A stretch of DNA of 64,000 bases from Bin5 sp965261695 (lineage in GTDB: Bacteria; Chloroflexota; Anaerolineae; Caldilineales; Caldilineaceae): contig OZ253474.1 in NCBI GenBank assembly GCA_965261695.1, positions 2,666,001-2,730,000 of the forward strand, in the 5' to 3' direction. Every line of letters begins with the position of its first letter. The stretch's first letter is position 1. The notes under the pieces were generated by a model. That model saw only the letters and a list, made by a program, of their open reading frames with translations, was not told the DNA's origin and ran no database searches. A program made the translations under genes and the position numbers. Below are positions 45,378 through 54,224 of this stretch, piece by piece.

Positions 45378-46223
45378 TCATCCTTTTATGCCCGTCACCA
45401 CGATTCCCTGGATGAAATAGCGCTGGGCGAAGAAGAAGAGCAGAATGGGCGGAAGGGTGAGCAGAGTCCCGATGGCCATGACATGGCTCCACAAGTGCCT
45501 ATACCCCAGGTGTTGCGGCATTCGTTGCCACGTCAGATAGGAAATGGCCAGGGTGTACTTCTCCGGCGAGGTCAGGTAGATGAGGGGCCCGAAAAAGTCA
45601 TTCCAGGCACCCATGAAGACGAAAATCGCGACCACACCCAATGCGGGCAACGACAATGGCAAAATGATTCGCCAGTAGACCCCTAAGAGGCCACAGCCAT
45701 CGATGCGGGCGGCATCATCGTAGTCGAGAGGAATGGTTCTAAAGAATTGGCGCAGCATGAAGATGAAGAAAGCCCCACCGCCGAAGAAGGAAGGCACGAT
45801 CAGGGGTTTGAAGCTGTTCAGCCACCCCAGGTCGCGGAAGATCACGTATTGGGGCAGGAGAGTTACGTGGTAAGGAATCATCATCGTGCTCAACACGAGC
45901 AGGAAGAGCGGTCCTTGAAAGGGAAAACGCAGACGAGCAAATGCAAACGCTGCCATACTGGACGTCAGCGTTGTACCTATCAACACCCCTACAATGATCG
46001 TCAGCGTATTGAAAAATCCACGTAAGAAATGAAACTGGTTCCATGCCTCGGGATAGTTCTCCCAGTGTATCTGGCTGGGAATGAAGGTGGGCGGATAGGT
46101 AATCACCTCTGTCTCTGGCTTGAGGGAACTGCCGACCAGCCAGAGAAAGGGAGCGAAGAAGGTTGCTCCCAACCCCAGTAAGAGCAAGTAGATCAGGATC
46201 CGACTTGCCACTCCTGATCTCAT
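45378..46223 (-). CDS. Carbohydrate ABC transporter permease (MalG-like)
   Basis: A 281-residue inner-membrane permease with six predicted helices. The ATPase-contact EAA loop is YDDAARIDGCGLLGVYWRII followed by LPLSLPALG. GGGAGG lies 9 bp upstream of the ATG; the start follows the first permease's stop by 3 bp. Together with the MalF-like protein it would form the channel of a CUT1-type importer for oligosaccharides. No ATP-binding gene is present in the window, so a shared ATPase (MsmK-like) elsewhere is expected. Confidence 0.92.
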   Translation of the reverse strand: MRSGVASRILIYLLLLGLGATFFAPFLWLVGSSLKPETEVITYPPTFIPSQIHWENYPEAWNQFHFLRGFFNTLTIIVGVLIGTTLTSSMAAFAFARLRFPFQGPLFLLVLSTMMIPYHVTLLPQYVIFRDLGWLNSFKPLIVPSFFGGGAFFIFMLRQFFRTIPLDYDDAARIDGCGLLGVYWRIILPLSLPALGVVAIFVFMGAWNDFFGPLIYLTSPEKYTLAISYLTWQRMPQHLGYRHLWSHVMAIGTLLTLPPILLFFFAQRYFIQGIVVTGIKG

Positions 46224-46226
46224 GCC

Positions 46227-47147
46227 TCAGCCTCCCTGATAGAAGACCAACCGTCCTGACAGCTTAAGCGTCAGCAGGGTCAGTGCGAAAATGATGGCGA
46301 AGAGCACCCAGGCCAGCGCCGCTGCATACCCCATCTTCAAACTCTCCCAGGCCTGCCAGTAGAGGTACAAGACATAAAAAAGCGAGGCGTTAGCAGGTCC
46401 GCCCTGTGTGACGATGAAGGCCGCGGTGAATACCTGAAAGGTACCGATCAGGCCCATCAGGAAGGTGAAGAGGATCATCGGTGAGGTGAGCGGCAATGCG
46501 ATGTGGAGAAATTTACGCCAGACGCCGGCGCCATCTATCATGGCAACCTCATACAACTCCGTAGGCACCCCCTGTAACGCGGCTAAGTAGAGAATCATGC
46601 CACCTCCCGCTCCCCACAGGTTCATAATGAGAAAACTTGGCAGCACCCACTCTCTGGACCCGAACCACTTCGGCCCCTGGATCCCTATCGTTTGCAGCGT
46701 TCCGTTGATAAGGCCTATTTCGCTGTGGAACATCCATGCGAACAGGTATGCCGTGGCGATGGCTGGCACGATGGAGGGCAGGAAAAAGATGGTGCGCCAC
46801 CCAGACAACCCCTTTACCTTCTGGTTCAACAGGAGTGCCATGGCATATCCCACGATCACATTCAAAGGCACCGCTGCCACGGTATATATCGTGGTCACCT
46901 TCAGCGACTGCCAGAAGAGTTCATCGCCAACCATCCTCCGGAAGTTGTCCATCCCAATAACTGTCGGGGGCCTGAGAAGATTAAACTCGGTGAAGGACAG
47001 ATAGAATGAGTACAACATTGGTCCGGCGGTGAACAGCAGGAAGCCGAAGATCCAGGGCATCAGGAACACATAAGCGCCAAGGGCTTCACGCAAACGGAGA
47101 GGCGAACTCCACATTTGCCACCATGACCGCAGGCTCGATCTGATCAA
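46227..47147 (-). CDS. Carbohydrate ABC transporter permease (MalF/UgpA-like)
   Basis: A 306-residue permease with six predicted helices and a MalF-type EAA loop (LYEVAMIDGAGVWRKFLHIA then LPLTSPMIL). The start is a TTG at 47147 after AAGGGGTGAT. The N-terminal helix (AYVFLMPWIFGFLLFTAGPM) is typical of CUT1 sugar transporters. It sits between the solute-binding lipoprotein and the second permease. Confidence 0.92.
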   Translation of the reverse strand: MIRSSLRSWWQMWSSPLRLREALGAYVFLMPWIFGFLLFTAGPMLYSFYLSFTEFNLLRPPTVIGMDNFRRMVGDELFWQSLKVTTIYTVAAVPLNVIVGYAMALLLNQKVKGLSGWRTIFFLPSIVPAIATAYLFAWMFHSEIGLINGTLQTIGIQGPKWFGSREWVLPSFLIMNLWGAGGGMILYLAALQGVPTELYEVAMIDGAGVWRKFLHIALPLTSPMILFTFLMGLIGTFQVFTAAFIVTQGGPANASLFYVLYLYWQAWESLKMGYAAALAWVLFAIIFALTLLTLKLSGRLVFYQGG

Positions 47148-47288
47148 ACGATCACCCCTTCCGCGATTGGACAGTCCCCAGAGCTACTGGTATAGCCCTG
47201 GGGACCACCTCACTTCATAGAAGATTGGGCCAGGAAACCCACCGATTTTAGTCTGTAGGTCGTTGACCGTATCCTTCTGTCAGTTCGC

Positions 47289-48701
47289 TTAGCTTGACTC
47301 CTTGGCCATGTTCTCTTGGATTTCCACATCCACCTTCGCTTTGACATCATCCAGCGCATCTTGCACAGTCATCTCCTCCAGATAAATCTTGCCCAGAGCT
47401 GCCGACATTTCCCGTCCAAATATGGTATTTCTGCCACCGGTCCAGCGCGGATAGAAGACCACGTTTTCTGTGCATTGCGCGCACGCCGACATATTGGTCC
47501 TAGAAAGCGTAATCAGATGCGCCTCCCGGTAGGGCCCTGCGGGCAGCTGTTCAAGGTGCGCCTGGGTATCGTAGGGCGCCAGGCTGAAGGGCATCTGTTC
47601 TTCCAGGAGGTCCCAATCCGTGGTATCAAGGATAGTCCAGGTCAAAGCCGCATCCAGGTTTTTGGCGTCCTTGTTCACTGCCCAGTAGTTCGCTCCGACG
47701 CCCATAGCACGCCTTTTGTCCCAAGGGAAGGAAATATAGGCCTGCTCGAAAGATATTTCGTCCGGAGGAAAGATGTGTGCGCCACTATAGGACCAGACAG
47801 CCGTGAGCTTCCCGGCGCGGAACAGGCCTCCCTCGATGCCACTGGAGGCTTCGGGCGTGGGGGTGACATTCTCCTTCAAGATCAGATCCACGTGACGCTG
47901 GATAGCTTGTACACACTCAGGTGAGTTGATGAGGCATTCCGTCTCTTCATAACCCCATGCGTCGTCGAATTCCGTCCCCCCCAGGTCATAGATCGGATAT
48001 TTCCAATGATCCCAGAAAGATCCCAGCCCGCCCCAAGAGGCGTCCAGTCCCCATTGCTCCACAGTGCCATCATCTCTGCGTTTGGTCGCTCTCCGTCCTA
48101 ATTCCAGGAGATCGTCCCAGGTCCAGGTGTCGAAATCAGACGAGGCATCTTTGGTAGAATCTCCCCATACGGGCAACTCGATTCCCGTTTCCTCAACCAG
48201 TCCCTTGTTGGCATAAATCATGATTGTCTGCATCGGGAACAGAGACAACCCCATGATCTTGCCTTTGTAACCATTTTCGAGCAATTGATCCGTTGCCCAC
48301 TTCGTGTTGTCGACGTTTTGGGCCGCCAGTGCATCATCCACAGGTAGGAGCAGCCCCTCGCGGAAGAACGGGGCATTACCGGGTGAGTTCATCATCAGCG
48401 CATCCGGAGCCGTGCCAGCGGCGAACTGAAGCAACATCTTCTCATTGCCCCCGCCCGCTTGGTCCTCACTAACCTTGATGCCGGTTTTTTCCTCAAACAC
48501 GGCCAGCGCGTTTGACCCCTCAGAGAACGCGTTTCCCCACCAGTGGGAGATACTTAGCTCATCTGCCTCCATAGGGGCAGCCCCCTGTTCCTCGGCTGCC
48601 GGCGACGCTACAGGGGTGCATGCCGCTACCAGAGCCGCTGCAGCACCTCCTGCTGAGACACGTAAGAAATCCCGCCGACTTATCCTTCCTTTTGCGCTCA
48701 T
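47289..48701 (-). CDS. Tat-exported lipoprotein, ABC transporter solute-binding protein
   Basis: A 470-residue CUT1-type sugar-binding protein. The N terminus carries a twin-arginine motif (RISRRDFLRVSAGG) and a lipobox ALVAAC, so it should be folded before export and lipid-anchored at Cys28. The mature part is a periplasmic-binding fold with typical patterns (EKTGIKVSEDQAGG; FAAGTAPDALMMNSPGNAPF; GLLLPVDDALA). AGGAG lies 7 bp upstream. First gene of the row: binding protein, two permeases, two GH2 enzymes. The sugar is unknown, but the GH2 enzymes point to a beta-linked or glucuronide-containing oligosaccharide. Confidence 0.93.
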   Translation of the reverse strand: MSAKGRISRRDFLRVSAGGAAAALVAACTPVASPAAEEQGAAPMEADELSISHWWGNAFSEGSNALAVFEEKTGIKVSEDQAGGGNEKMLLQFAAGTAPDALMMNSPGNAPFFREGLLLPVDDALAAQNVDNTKWATDQLLENGYKGKIMGLSLFPMQTIMIYANKGLVEETGIELPVWGDSTKDASSDFDTWTWDDLLELGRRATKRRDDGTVEQWGLDASWGGLGSFWDHWKYPIYDLGGTEFDDAWGYEETECLINSPECVQAIQRHVDLILKENVTPTPEASSGIEGGLFRAGKLTAVWSYSGAHIFPPDEISFEQAYISFPWDKRRAMGVGANYWAVNKDAKNLDAALTWTILDTTDWDLLEEQMPFSLAPYDTQAHLEQLPAGPYREAHLITLSRTNMSACAQCTENVVFYPRWTGGRNTIFGREMSAALGKIYLEEMTVQDALDDVKAKVDVEIQENMAKESS

Positions 48702-48790
48702 TGTTTTGCTCCTAACTTTGATGTACGTGGAAATATACCATTTGCCCTCGACGCTCTCAGTATTATATCATTATTTTGAGACTTAGGGGG

Positions 48791-50068
48791 ATGATTCAGA
48801 GGTCAAGAAAAGGACGTAAAGAGGACATGGTGATCACTGCTCAGTTGGTGTCCCATCTTCGCAGCGCCTTGGACCACTTGTGTGATCCTGACAAGCTACA
48901 CCACAACTCACTTGCTCCTCTTCTCGGCGTGGCGGGCAGAGTGGATACGCCTGTGATTCTACGCCAGATATTGATAGCTGCGATCGAATCCCTCCAGCCA
49001 AAGACAGATGTGCCACGTCACTCCCCTGTTTGGCGGGCCTACAATGTCCTCTTATATCGCTACGTACAACAGCGCACGCAGAGAGATGTAGCTGACCAAA
49101 TGGCCTTGAGCGTTCGCCACCTGCGGCGCGAGCAGGAGGCTGCTCTGGAGATGTTGGCGCGCCAACTGTGGGCGCGGTTCGATCTCGGAGCAGAGCTGGG
49201 AGTGAGCAGGGGTAAGGACCCGCCGTCCGCCTCCCGGGAAGCCGGTCTTGCGGTGAACGAGAACTCGGCCTGGCTGCGGGACTCTGCGCTAAGCGCTCCG
49301 GCAAACATCGCCCAGGTGTTCGCCGAAGTCCTGCGTCTGGCAAGGCCGCTAGCGGTTCAACACGGGGTGCATATGCAGATCACTCTGCCTGACACCTTGC
49401 CCGATGTGGCTGTGCATGCTTCTGCTTTACAGCAAGCGCTTCTGAGCCTGCTGCCTGTAGCCATGCATCGGTCGCCGGGAGGGCGGGTTCTCATCGCGGC
49501 CAAGTCCACACTCTGGAACGTGGAGGTGGAGGTACTGGCGACCAGTCCCCGTCCTGGGCCGAGGCCCATCCTCAATGATGACATAACCAACTTGGACATG
49601 GCGCGTCGACTGGTGAACGTGTATGGAGGGAAGCTCACGTTATCAAGCAGCGAGGCGCCCTTCGCTGCCTGGTTCATCTTGCCTGCTCTCGAACGACTGC
49701 TGGTGTTGGCTATTGACAACAACGAGGATGCGCTGCAGTTGCTCAAACGCTACACCTCAGGCACGCGCTATCGTCTGGTAGGAACGCGTGATCCGGAGGA
49801 AGCCCTGTCCCTGGTTGAGAGGACATCTCCCGGCATCATCGTGCTAGATGTGATGATGCCGGAGGTGGATGGCTGGGAACTGCTTGGGCGCCTGCGGCAA
49901 TATCCGCTCACCGCCCGTGTACCGATCGTTGTGTGTACCATTCGCGCTCAGGCGGAATTGGCCCTGTCCCTGGGGGCCAGCGGTTTACTGTGGAAGCCGG
50001 TCAGTCAGCAGACTTTCCTCGGCGCTCTCGATCGGCAGATCTTGATTGGGCGTCAGGATTTGGACTGA
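48791..50068 (+). CDS. HTH, histidine-kinase-like ATPase and receiver-domain hybrid regulator
   Basis: About 425 residues from the ATG at 48791; a TTG at 48776 and an ATG at 48827 are other possible starts. Numbering from 48776: a sigma-like helix-turn-helix (QRTQRDVADQMALSVRHLRR, about 99-118), a degenerate HATPase-like domain (about 180-305; the N-box and G-boxes are weak, ending GKLTLSS and a WFILPAL strand) and a C-terminal receiver domain with Asp314, phosphoacceptor Asp358 (IIVLDVMMPEVDGWELL) and Lys407 (LLWKPVS). No membrane segment or phosphoacceptor His domain is seen. It is divergent from the sugar-binding lipoprotein gene across 74-89 bp, so it is the likely regulator of the GH2/ABC locus. 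Confidence 0.82.
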   Translation: MIQRSRKGRKEDMVITAQLVSHLRSALDHLCDPDKLHHNSLAPLLGVAGRVDTPVILRQILIAAIESLQPKTDVPRHSPVWRAYNVLLYRYVQQRTQRDVADQMALSVRHLRREQEAALEMLARQLWARFDLGAELGVSRGKDPPSASREAGLAVNENSAWLRDSALSAPANIAQVFAEVLRLARPLAVQHGVHMQITLPDTLPDVAVHASALQQALLSLLPVAMHRSPGGRVLIAAKSTLWNVEVEVLATSPRPGPRPILNDDITNLDMARRLVNVYGGKLTLSSSEAPFAAWFILPALERLLVLAIDNNEDALQLLKRYTSGTRYRLVGTRDPEEALSLVERTSPGIIVLDVMMPEVDGWELLGRLRQYPLTARVPIVVCTIRAQAELALSLGASGLLWKPVSQQTFLGALDRQILIGRQDLD

Positions 50069-50137
50069 TCGCCTGAATGCAGGTATGGCATCGTCAATGG
50101 TATAGACCTCAGGCACAACCCATAGCAACTCAGGAGG

Positions 50138-50326
50138 TCAGCCTGTTGAGGGGTTCGGCGCGGCGGAGATGACCACTGCGTCGCCCCCGGCGCGGGCGCG
50201 CTCTTCACCAAAGCGGCTGTGCCGGATCAGGACGCTCTTGTCATCCCAGTACACGAGTTCTTTCTCTACGCTGAACCGTGCGCCTCGATCCTGAACACGC
50301 CCCAGCATTTCCGCGCGTGTCATCAT
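50138..50326 (-). CDS. Doubtful small protein
   Basis: A 62-codon frame with protein-like composition (VYWDDKSVLIRHSRFGEERA) and no clear ribosome site upstream of the double ATG. It could be a genuine small gene or the end of a lost one. Nothing identifies a family. Confidence 0.3.
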   Translation of the reverse strand: MMTRAEMLGRVQDRGARFSVEKELVYWDDKSVLIRHSRFGEERARAGGDAVVISAAPNPSTG

Positions 50327-50456
50327 TTAATTGCGCTTAATCGTCCCAACGGCTCGGTTTACCCCCCGGCGCTGCCGTCGCCATCCCCGCCGGTTTATGT
50401 CCCCGTCCCCACGTTCCACCGGTCTTGTTGAGGTTCTGCAGAAATGGTTTGGCCTG

Positions 50457-50512
50457 TTCGGGCGGGGCAGTTCCTGGCCACGTCTGACCTTTTCGGGGTT
50501 GGAGAGCATCGC
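50457..50512 (-). pseudogene. Fragment of the phage-like gene (34475-34924) 3' end
   Basis: Encodes MLSNPEKVRRGQELPRP, matching MLANLEKVRRGQELPRPP of the gene at 34475-34924. It touches the right direct repeat, so the two duplications are physically joined. Confidence 0.7.
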
Positions 50513-50513
50513 T

Positions 50514-50932
50514 AAACGGGAGCGGGCGTGCGCTCTGCAAGCGGCGGCCCTTCCCTCGGTTTGAACAGGGGGTTGATTTATGAAATTGGGGCTGAGGGAG
50601 CGATGAGCGGCGGCGCGGTCAGCTTACATTCAGAGAAGACCCGGCGCGAGGATGTCTTGCAACGTTTTTGGCGAAATTGGGTGATTTTGCCCGATTGGGC
50701 AGGCGGTCTGGTCGATTGAGGGTTGGGGAAGAGGAGCGGCTGCGTATTGGTGGTGCGCGGGGGACCGCGTGGGTGTCAGACGGGGTGTATGGCAGAACGT
50801 TCGATCAGGCGCTCGACCCCCTGCTCGGCGAAGATGCGGCGCGCCTGCTGGGCCGGGTTTTCCTTCTGCTCGAGCCGTTGCCAGAGGGGGGTGAGCAGGC
50901 GCTCTTCTCCGAAGCCGCGGCGGGCGAGGGCG
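50514..50932. repeat. Right copy of the 419-bp direct repeat
   Basis: The same sequence as 36989-37406 in the same orientation; here it is continuous with the intact glutamate-cysteine ligase gene, so this is the original site. Confidence 0.9.
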
Positions 50933-52215
50933 ATTTGGGCGAGGGCGAGGATCTCGGCGAGGAAGCGGGGGACCGGCTCGGGCGCGGCCAGGCCGGCGCG
51001 GACCGCCTGCCGGTGGTACTGTTTCATGCGCGGCCAGCAGGCTGAGAGAGGAGTGGGGGGCCCGGAGGGGAGAGGAGAGAGAGCGCTTTGCACGTATTGC
51101 GTGATCTGCCGGTGGCCTTCGACCAGCCCCAGATAGAGGGCGGCGGCGGCCATTGGTTCATGCGGCGGCTGCTGGCAGGCCGGGCGCAGCTCGACGGTCG
51201 CGTAGGCGGTGCGCAGGCGGGCGTTGTGCCAGATGTAGTGATCGTGCAGCAGAAAGGCGGAAAAGCAGTGGTCAGTGACCGGTGGCCGGCGGCCGGTCTC
51301 ATCATGGTCCACGATCCATTCGTCGCTATCCATTCGATAGTCGGCGCGCAGTACGTCGGCGAAAGGACGGCCGTCGGGCAGGAGGCGCTCGCGGCGGCGG
51401 AGGAGGAGGGAGGTCATGCGGCTGAGGGTTGCGACGAAGTCGGTGAGGTCGGCGTAGGGGCGGGCGATCATGCCGTGGCGCCGGCCGTAGGGGGCGTCAA
51501 TCATGCGGCCTTCGCGGGCGGAGCAGTCGCGGGTGAGCGCGCCGGCGACTACGGGTGAGTTGGCGCAGAGGGCGACGACGACGGGCGCGATCAGGTTGCC
51601 GAAGTTGAGCAGGGTGACGGCCTCGTCGCGGCTGATGTCGACGTGGGCCTGGTCGCTGGCGGTAACGGTGTACCAGATCCAGTCGGCGCCCATGATGTCG
51701 GCGAGCGCGTGGTAGCGCTGCTTGGGGGAGAGCAGCGCGCGCGTGGGCGGGCTGAGCGGCTGCACGCCATACCCCAGCACGCGCCATCCCAGCTGCGCGG
51801 CGGCGCGCACGAGCCGCTCCAGCGCGGTGCGGAAGAGGTTTTCCAGTTCAAAGAGGGTGGCGCAGGGGCCGACATTGAGTTCGATGGTGCCCTTGCCGAC
51901 CTCGAGCGCGTAGCCGTATGCGGCGCCGTCGAGGCCGACGATGAGGTCGGTGTTGACGCCATCGCGCTTTACCTTCAGAGGAGAGAGGGAAGCGGAGTGA
52001 GAAGTGGGAGAAGACCTTTCATTCGTCTCTGCTGACTCTGCACTGTGCAGCAGGAGGGGCCACAGTTGGGCGATATCGGCGGCGCGGCCGGCCTGGTCGA
52101 CGACGGGGAATTCGGCTTCGCGGCCGATGGTGCGGGGGCCTGGCAGCTGAGGGGGAAAGTGGGCGGTGAAGGCGGCGGCCAGGGATTCGTAGGCGTTATG
52201 CAGTGAGGGCTCCAC
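50776..52215 (-). CDS. Glutamate-cysteine ligase, GCS2 type
   Basis: A 479-residue ATP-dependent carboxylate-amine ligase joining cysteine to the gamma-carboxyl of glutamate. Start GTG at 52215 with AGGA just upstream. Motifs: IGREAEFPVVD (ATP/metal-binding Glu cluster, about 31-41), ASDQAHVDISRDEAVTLLNF (about 195-214), CANSPVVAG, and RTAYATVELRPACQQP near the active-site end. The loop SSPTSHSASLSPLK and the segment RRPPVTDH (the latter encoded by a CAGTGG repeat copy, 51264-51300) are extra pieces in otherwise conserved regions. It is last of three genes with a HAD phosphatase and an aminotransferase (5- and 18-bp gaps). A role in glutathione or another gamma-glutamyl compound is possible; the cluster is unusual. 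Confidence 0.85.
   Translation of the reverse strand: MEPSLHNAYESLAAAFTAHFPPQLPGPRTIGREAEFPVVDQAGRAADIAQLWPLLLHSAESAETNERSSPTSHSASLSPLKVKRDGVNTDLIVGLDGAAYGYALEVGKGTIELNVGPCATLFELENLFRTALERLVRAAAQLGWRVLGYGVQPLSPPTRALLSPKQRYHALADIMGADWIWYTVTASDQAHVDISRDEAVTLLNFGNLIAPVVVALCANSPVVAGALTRDCSAREGRMIDAPYGRRHGMIARPYADLTDFVATLSRMTSLLLRRRERLLPDGRPFADVLRADYRMDSDEWIVDHDETGRRPPVTDHCFSAFLLHDHYIWHNARLRTAYATVELRPACQQPPHEPMAAAALYLGLVEGHRQITQYVQSALSPLPSGPPTPLSACWPRMKQYHRQAVRAGLAAPEPVPRFLAEILALAQIALARRGFGEERLLTPLWQRLEQKENPAQQARRIFAEQGVERLIERSAIHPV
51264..51300. repeat. CAGTGG-family repeat inside the ligase gene
   Basis: GCAGTGGTCAGTGACCGGTG followed by GCCGGCGGCCGG, in frame within glutamate-cysteine ligase; compare 2126-2160 and 55098-55148. 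Confidence 0.6.
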
Positions 52216-52220
52216 GATTC

Positions 52221-53018
52221 CTACCCGGTTTGGAAGGGTTTGAGGGTGGCCGAGAGGCGGCGCACGACGTCCGGCAGCGCGGCGTAGGTGCGGCAGACGG
52301 CATTGGCGCGGGTGGAAGCGCTGCCGCGGTCTTTGACGCCGGTGAAGAGGATGGCGTTCATGCCGATCGACAGGGGGCCGACAATGTCGTTGCTTTCACG
52401 GTCGCCGATGTGGACGATCTGGTTGGGTGGGGCGCGCAGGCCGAGGGCAGCCTGGCGGAAGACCCCGGGTTCGGGTTTGGATGCGCCGATTTCGTCGGAA
52501 AAGAGCATATGGCTGAAATAGCGCAGCAGGTCCTGGCGTTGCAGGAGATAACGCAGGCCGCGGCCGGTTGTGTGGATGGTGTCGGAGATGATGCCCAGCC
52601 TGTAGTACAGCGAGAGCTCGTCGAGCGCGGCATGCACGCCGGGGGTAAAGTCGGGCTGGATGCGCACCTCCATCGTTTCGATCTCCCGGATCAGGTCATC
52701 GACTTCGCGCATGAGTTGGGCGAAGCGGCCTGGGCCGGGCCGCAAGCCGAGAAATTGGTAGGCGTCGTACATGCGGGCGGCGATGCCCGGCGTATGCTGC
52801 TCCTCATGCCAGACGTGCTGGAAGTTCTGATTGGCGTGTTGATAGGCCTGCACGGCCTGCTGATAGGCGATCTCCGGATGCTTATGGGTCACGTGGCGGG
52901 CGAAGAGTTCGATGCGCGCTTTGGCTTTGCTGGGCAGGCCGAGCGCGCGGCGCTTGGGCTCGTCCGAATCGTCAATCGCGATGGTGTCCCAGAAGTCAAA
53001 GGTGATGGCTTCAATCAT
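52221..53018 (-). CDS. HAD-superfamily hydrolase (phosphatase-like)
   Basis: A 265-residue protein with all HAD motifs: motif I DFWDTIAI (DxWDT, nucleophile Asp8), motif II ISDT (about 145), motif III Lys in SKPEPGVF, and motif IV HIGDRESNDIVG with the metal-binding Asp pair. An all-helical cap (about 25-110) lies between motifs I and II. Substrate unknown. It lies 18 bp downstream of an aminotransferase gene and 5 bp before glutamate-cysteine ligase, so the three are probably co-transcribed. Confidence 0.88.
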   Translation of the reverse strand: MIEAITFDFWDTIAIDDSDEPKRRALGLPSKAKARIELFARHVTHKHPEIAYQQAVQAYQHANQNFQHVWHEEQHTPGIAARMYDAYQFLGLRPGPGRFAQLMREVDDLIREIETMEVRIQPDFTPGVHAALDELSLYYRLGIISDTIHTTGRGLRYLLQRQDLLRYFSHMLFSDEIGASKPEPGVFRQAALGLRAPPNQIVHIGDRESNDIVGPLSIGMNAILFTGVKDRGSASTRANAVCRTYAALPDVVRRLSATLKPFQTG

Positions 53019-53021
53019 AAC

Positions 53022-53066
53022 TTCGGTGGTCAGAGGCTAGTTGCCAGTGATCGGTGGCAGGTGGGC
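53022..53066. repeat. CAGTGG-family repeat at the aminotransferase stop
   Basis: GGTGGTCAGAGGCTAGTTGC then CAGTGATCGGTGGCAGGTGG. It supplies the last residues (PPITGN) and the stop codon of the aminotransferase gene. Confidence 0.55.
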
Positions 53067-54224
53067 GAACCGGGCCATGACTTCGAGCAGACGGGCGTTT
53101 TCCTGCGGCGGTCTGGCGGCGATGCGGATATGATCGGGCAGGCCGAAGGAGGTGCAGTCGCGCACGAACATGCGCGAGGCGACGAGCCGGTCGCGCATCG
53201 ACCTGGCATCCCCCACCGGCACGAGGAAGTAGTTGACGGTGGTGGGCAGCGGTGCGTAGCCGCAGGCGCGCAGGCCCTCCTGCAGGCGCCAGACATCGCG
53301 GCGCAGACGGGTGGTGGTCTCTTCGCGCCAGTTCATTTCGTCGAGCGCGACCAGGCCGGCCAACTGGGCAACGCCGTTGACACTCCAGGGCGGTTGCACA
53401 TCCTGGAGGCGTTTGATGATCGACGGGGCGGCCAGCAGGTAACCGAGCCGCAGGCCGCCGAGGGCGAAATCCTTGGTCATCGAGCGCAGCACGATCCAGC
53501 CCGGTCCGCGCCGGCGTGCGGGGCTGCCATTGGTTGATGACATCACCCACTGGGACGCGCTCCAAGGGTCTTCGGTGAACTCGGCGTAGGCCTCATCGAC
53601 GACCCAGAGGGCATCGGGCGCGCCCTCCCACAGGTAGCGCAACTCGCCCGGTGACAGATACTCGCCGGTGGGGTTGTTGGGATTGCAGATGAAGACGAGC
53701 CAGGGGGCGGCGGACTCCAAGGCCTGCCGGGTATGCGCCAGCGTCGTGCCGCCGGGAGCGAAACGGTTGCCGAAGCCGCCGGCAGCCCCCATGCCACGGC
53801 GTGCGGCGGCCGGGTCATTGATGCGCTGCCAACCGGGAAAGGCAAAGTAGCTGGGATGCCCTCCGGCCATGATGACGCCGTCGGCGTACTCGCTGAATGT
53901 GGGGGAGAGGATGGCGGCCTGGCGTTGATATCCATAGGCGTGGGCGAGCAGCCAGATTAGGTCGGCGGTGCCATTGCCGACCAGCACGGCGTCGGGCGGC
54001 AGGCCGTGCAAGGCGCCGATTTTTTCGCGCAGGCGCTGGCTGCGGCTGTCCGGGTAACGGGCCAGAAAGGAGCGGCTAATTTCATCCTGAACAGCCTTGA
54101 CCACCGACTGCGGCGGGCCATAGTGGTTGATGTTCGACGAAAAGTAGACGACTTCGGAGGGGTCCAACCCCAGCGCATCTAACTCGGCGTAATCCGGTGT
54201 TCCATGTATGGATGTGGTTGGCAT
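53037..54224 (-). CDS. PLP-dependent aminotransferase, HisC/CobD-like
   Basis: A 395-residue fold-type I class II aminotransferase. Visible motifs: YFSSNINHYGPPQSVV (substrate entry), YPDSRSQRLREKIGALHG, VGNGTADLIWLLAHAY (cofactor phosphate site), ICNPNNPTGEYL, VVDEAYAEFTED (Asp binding the pyridine nitrogen) and the lysine motif LRSMTKDFALGGLRLGYL. The closest pattern is histidinol-phosphate aminotransferase or threonine-phosphate decarboxylase (CobD); it cannot be decided between them from sequence alone. The neighbourhood (HAD phosphatase, glutamate-cysteine ligase) does not include other histidine or cobalamin genes. The last residues derive from a dispersed repeat. Confidence 0.82.
   Translation of the reverse strand: MPTTSIHGTPDYAELDALGLDPSEVVYFSSNINHYGPPQSVVKAVQDEISRSFLARYPDSRSQRLREKIGALHGLPPDAVLVGNGTADLIWLLAHAYGYQRQAAILSPTFSEYADGVIMAGGHPSYFAFPGWQRINDPAAARRGMGAAGGFGNRFAPGGTTLAHTRQALESAAPWLVFICNPNNPTGEYLSPGELRYLWEGAPDALWVVDEAYAEFTEDPWSASQWVMSSTNGSPARRRGPGWIVLRSMTKDFALGGLRLGYLLAAPSIIKRLQDVQPPWSVNGVAQLAGLVALDEMNWREETTTRLRRDVWRLQEGLRACGYAPLPTTVNYFLVPVGDARSMRDRLVASRMFVRDCTSFGLPDHIRIAARPPQENARLLEVMARFAHLPPITGN

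Larger units (their letters stand above)
50069..50775. other. Stretch holding duplicated fragments, no intact gene
   Basis: Contains a doubtful 62-codon frame (50138-50326, minus), a fragment of the phage-like gene's 3' end (50457-50512) and most of the right direct repeat (50514-50932). The rest is unremarkable. Confidence 0.5.
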
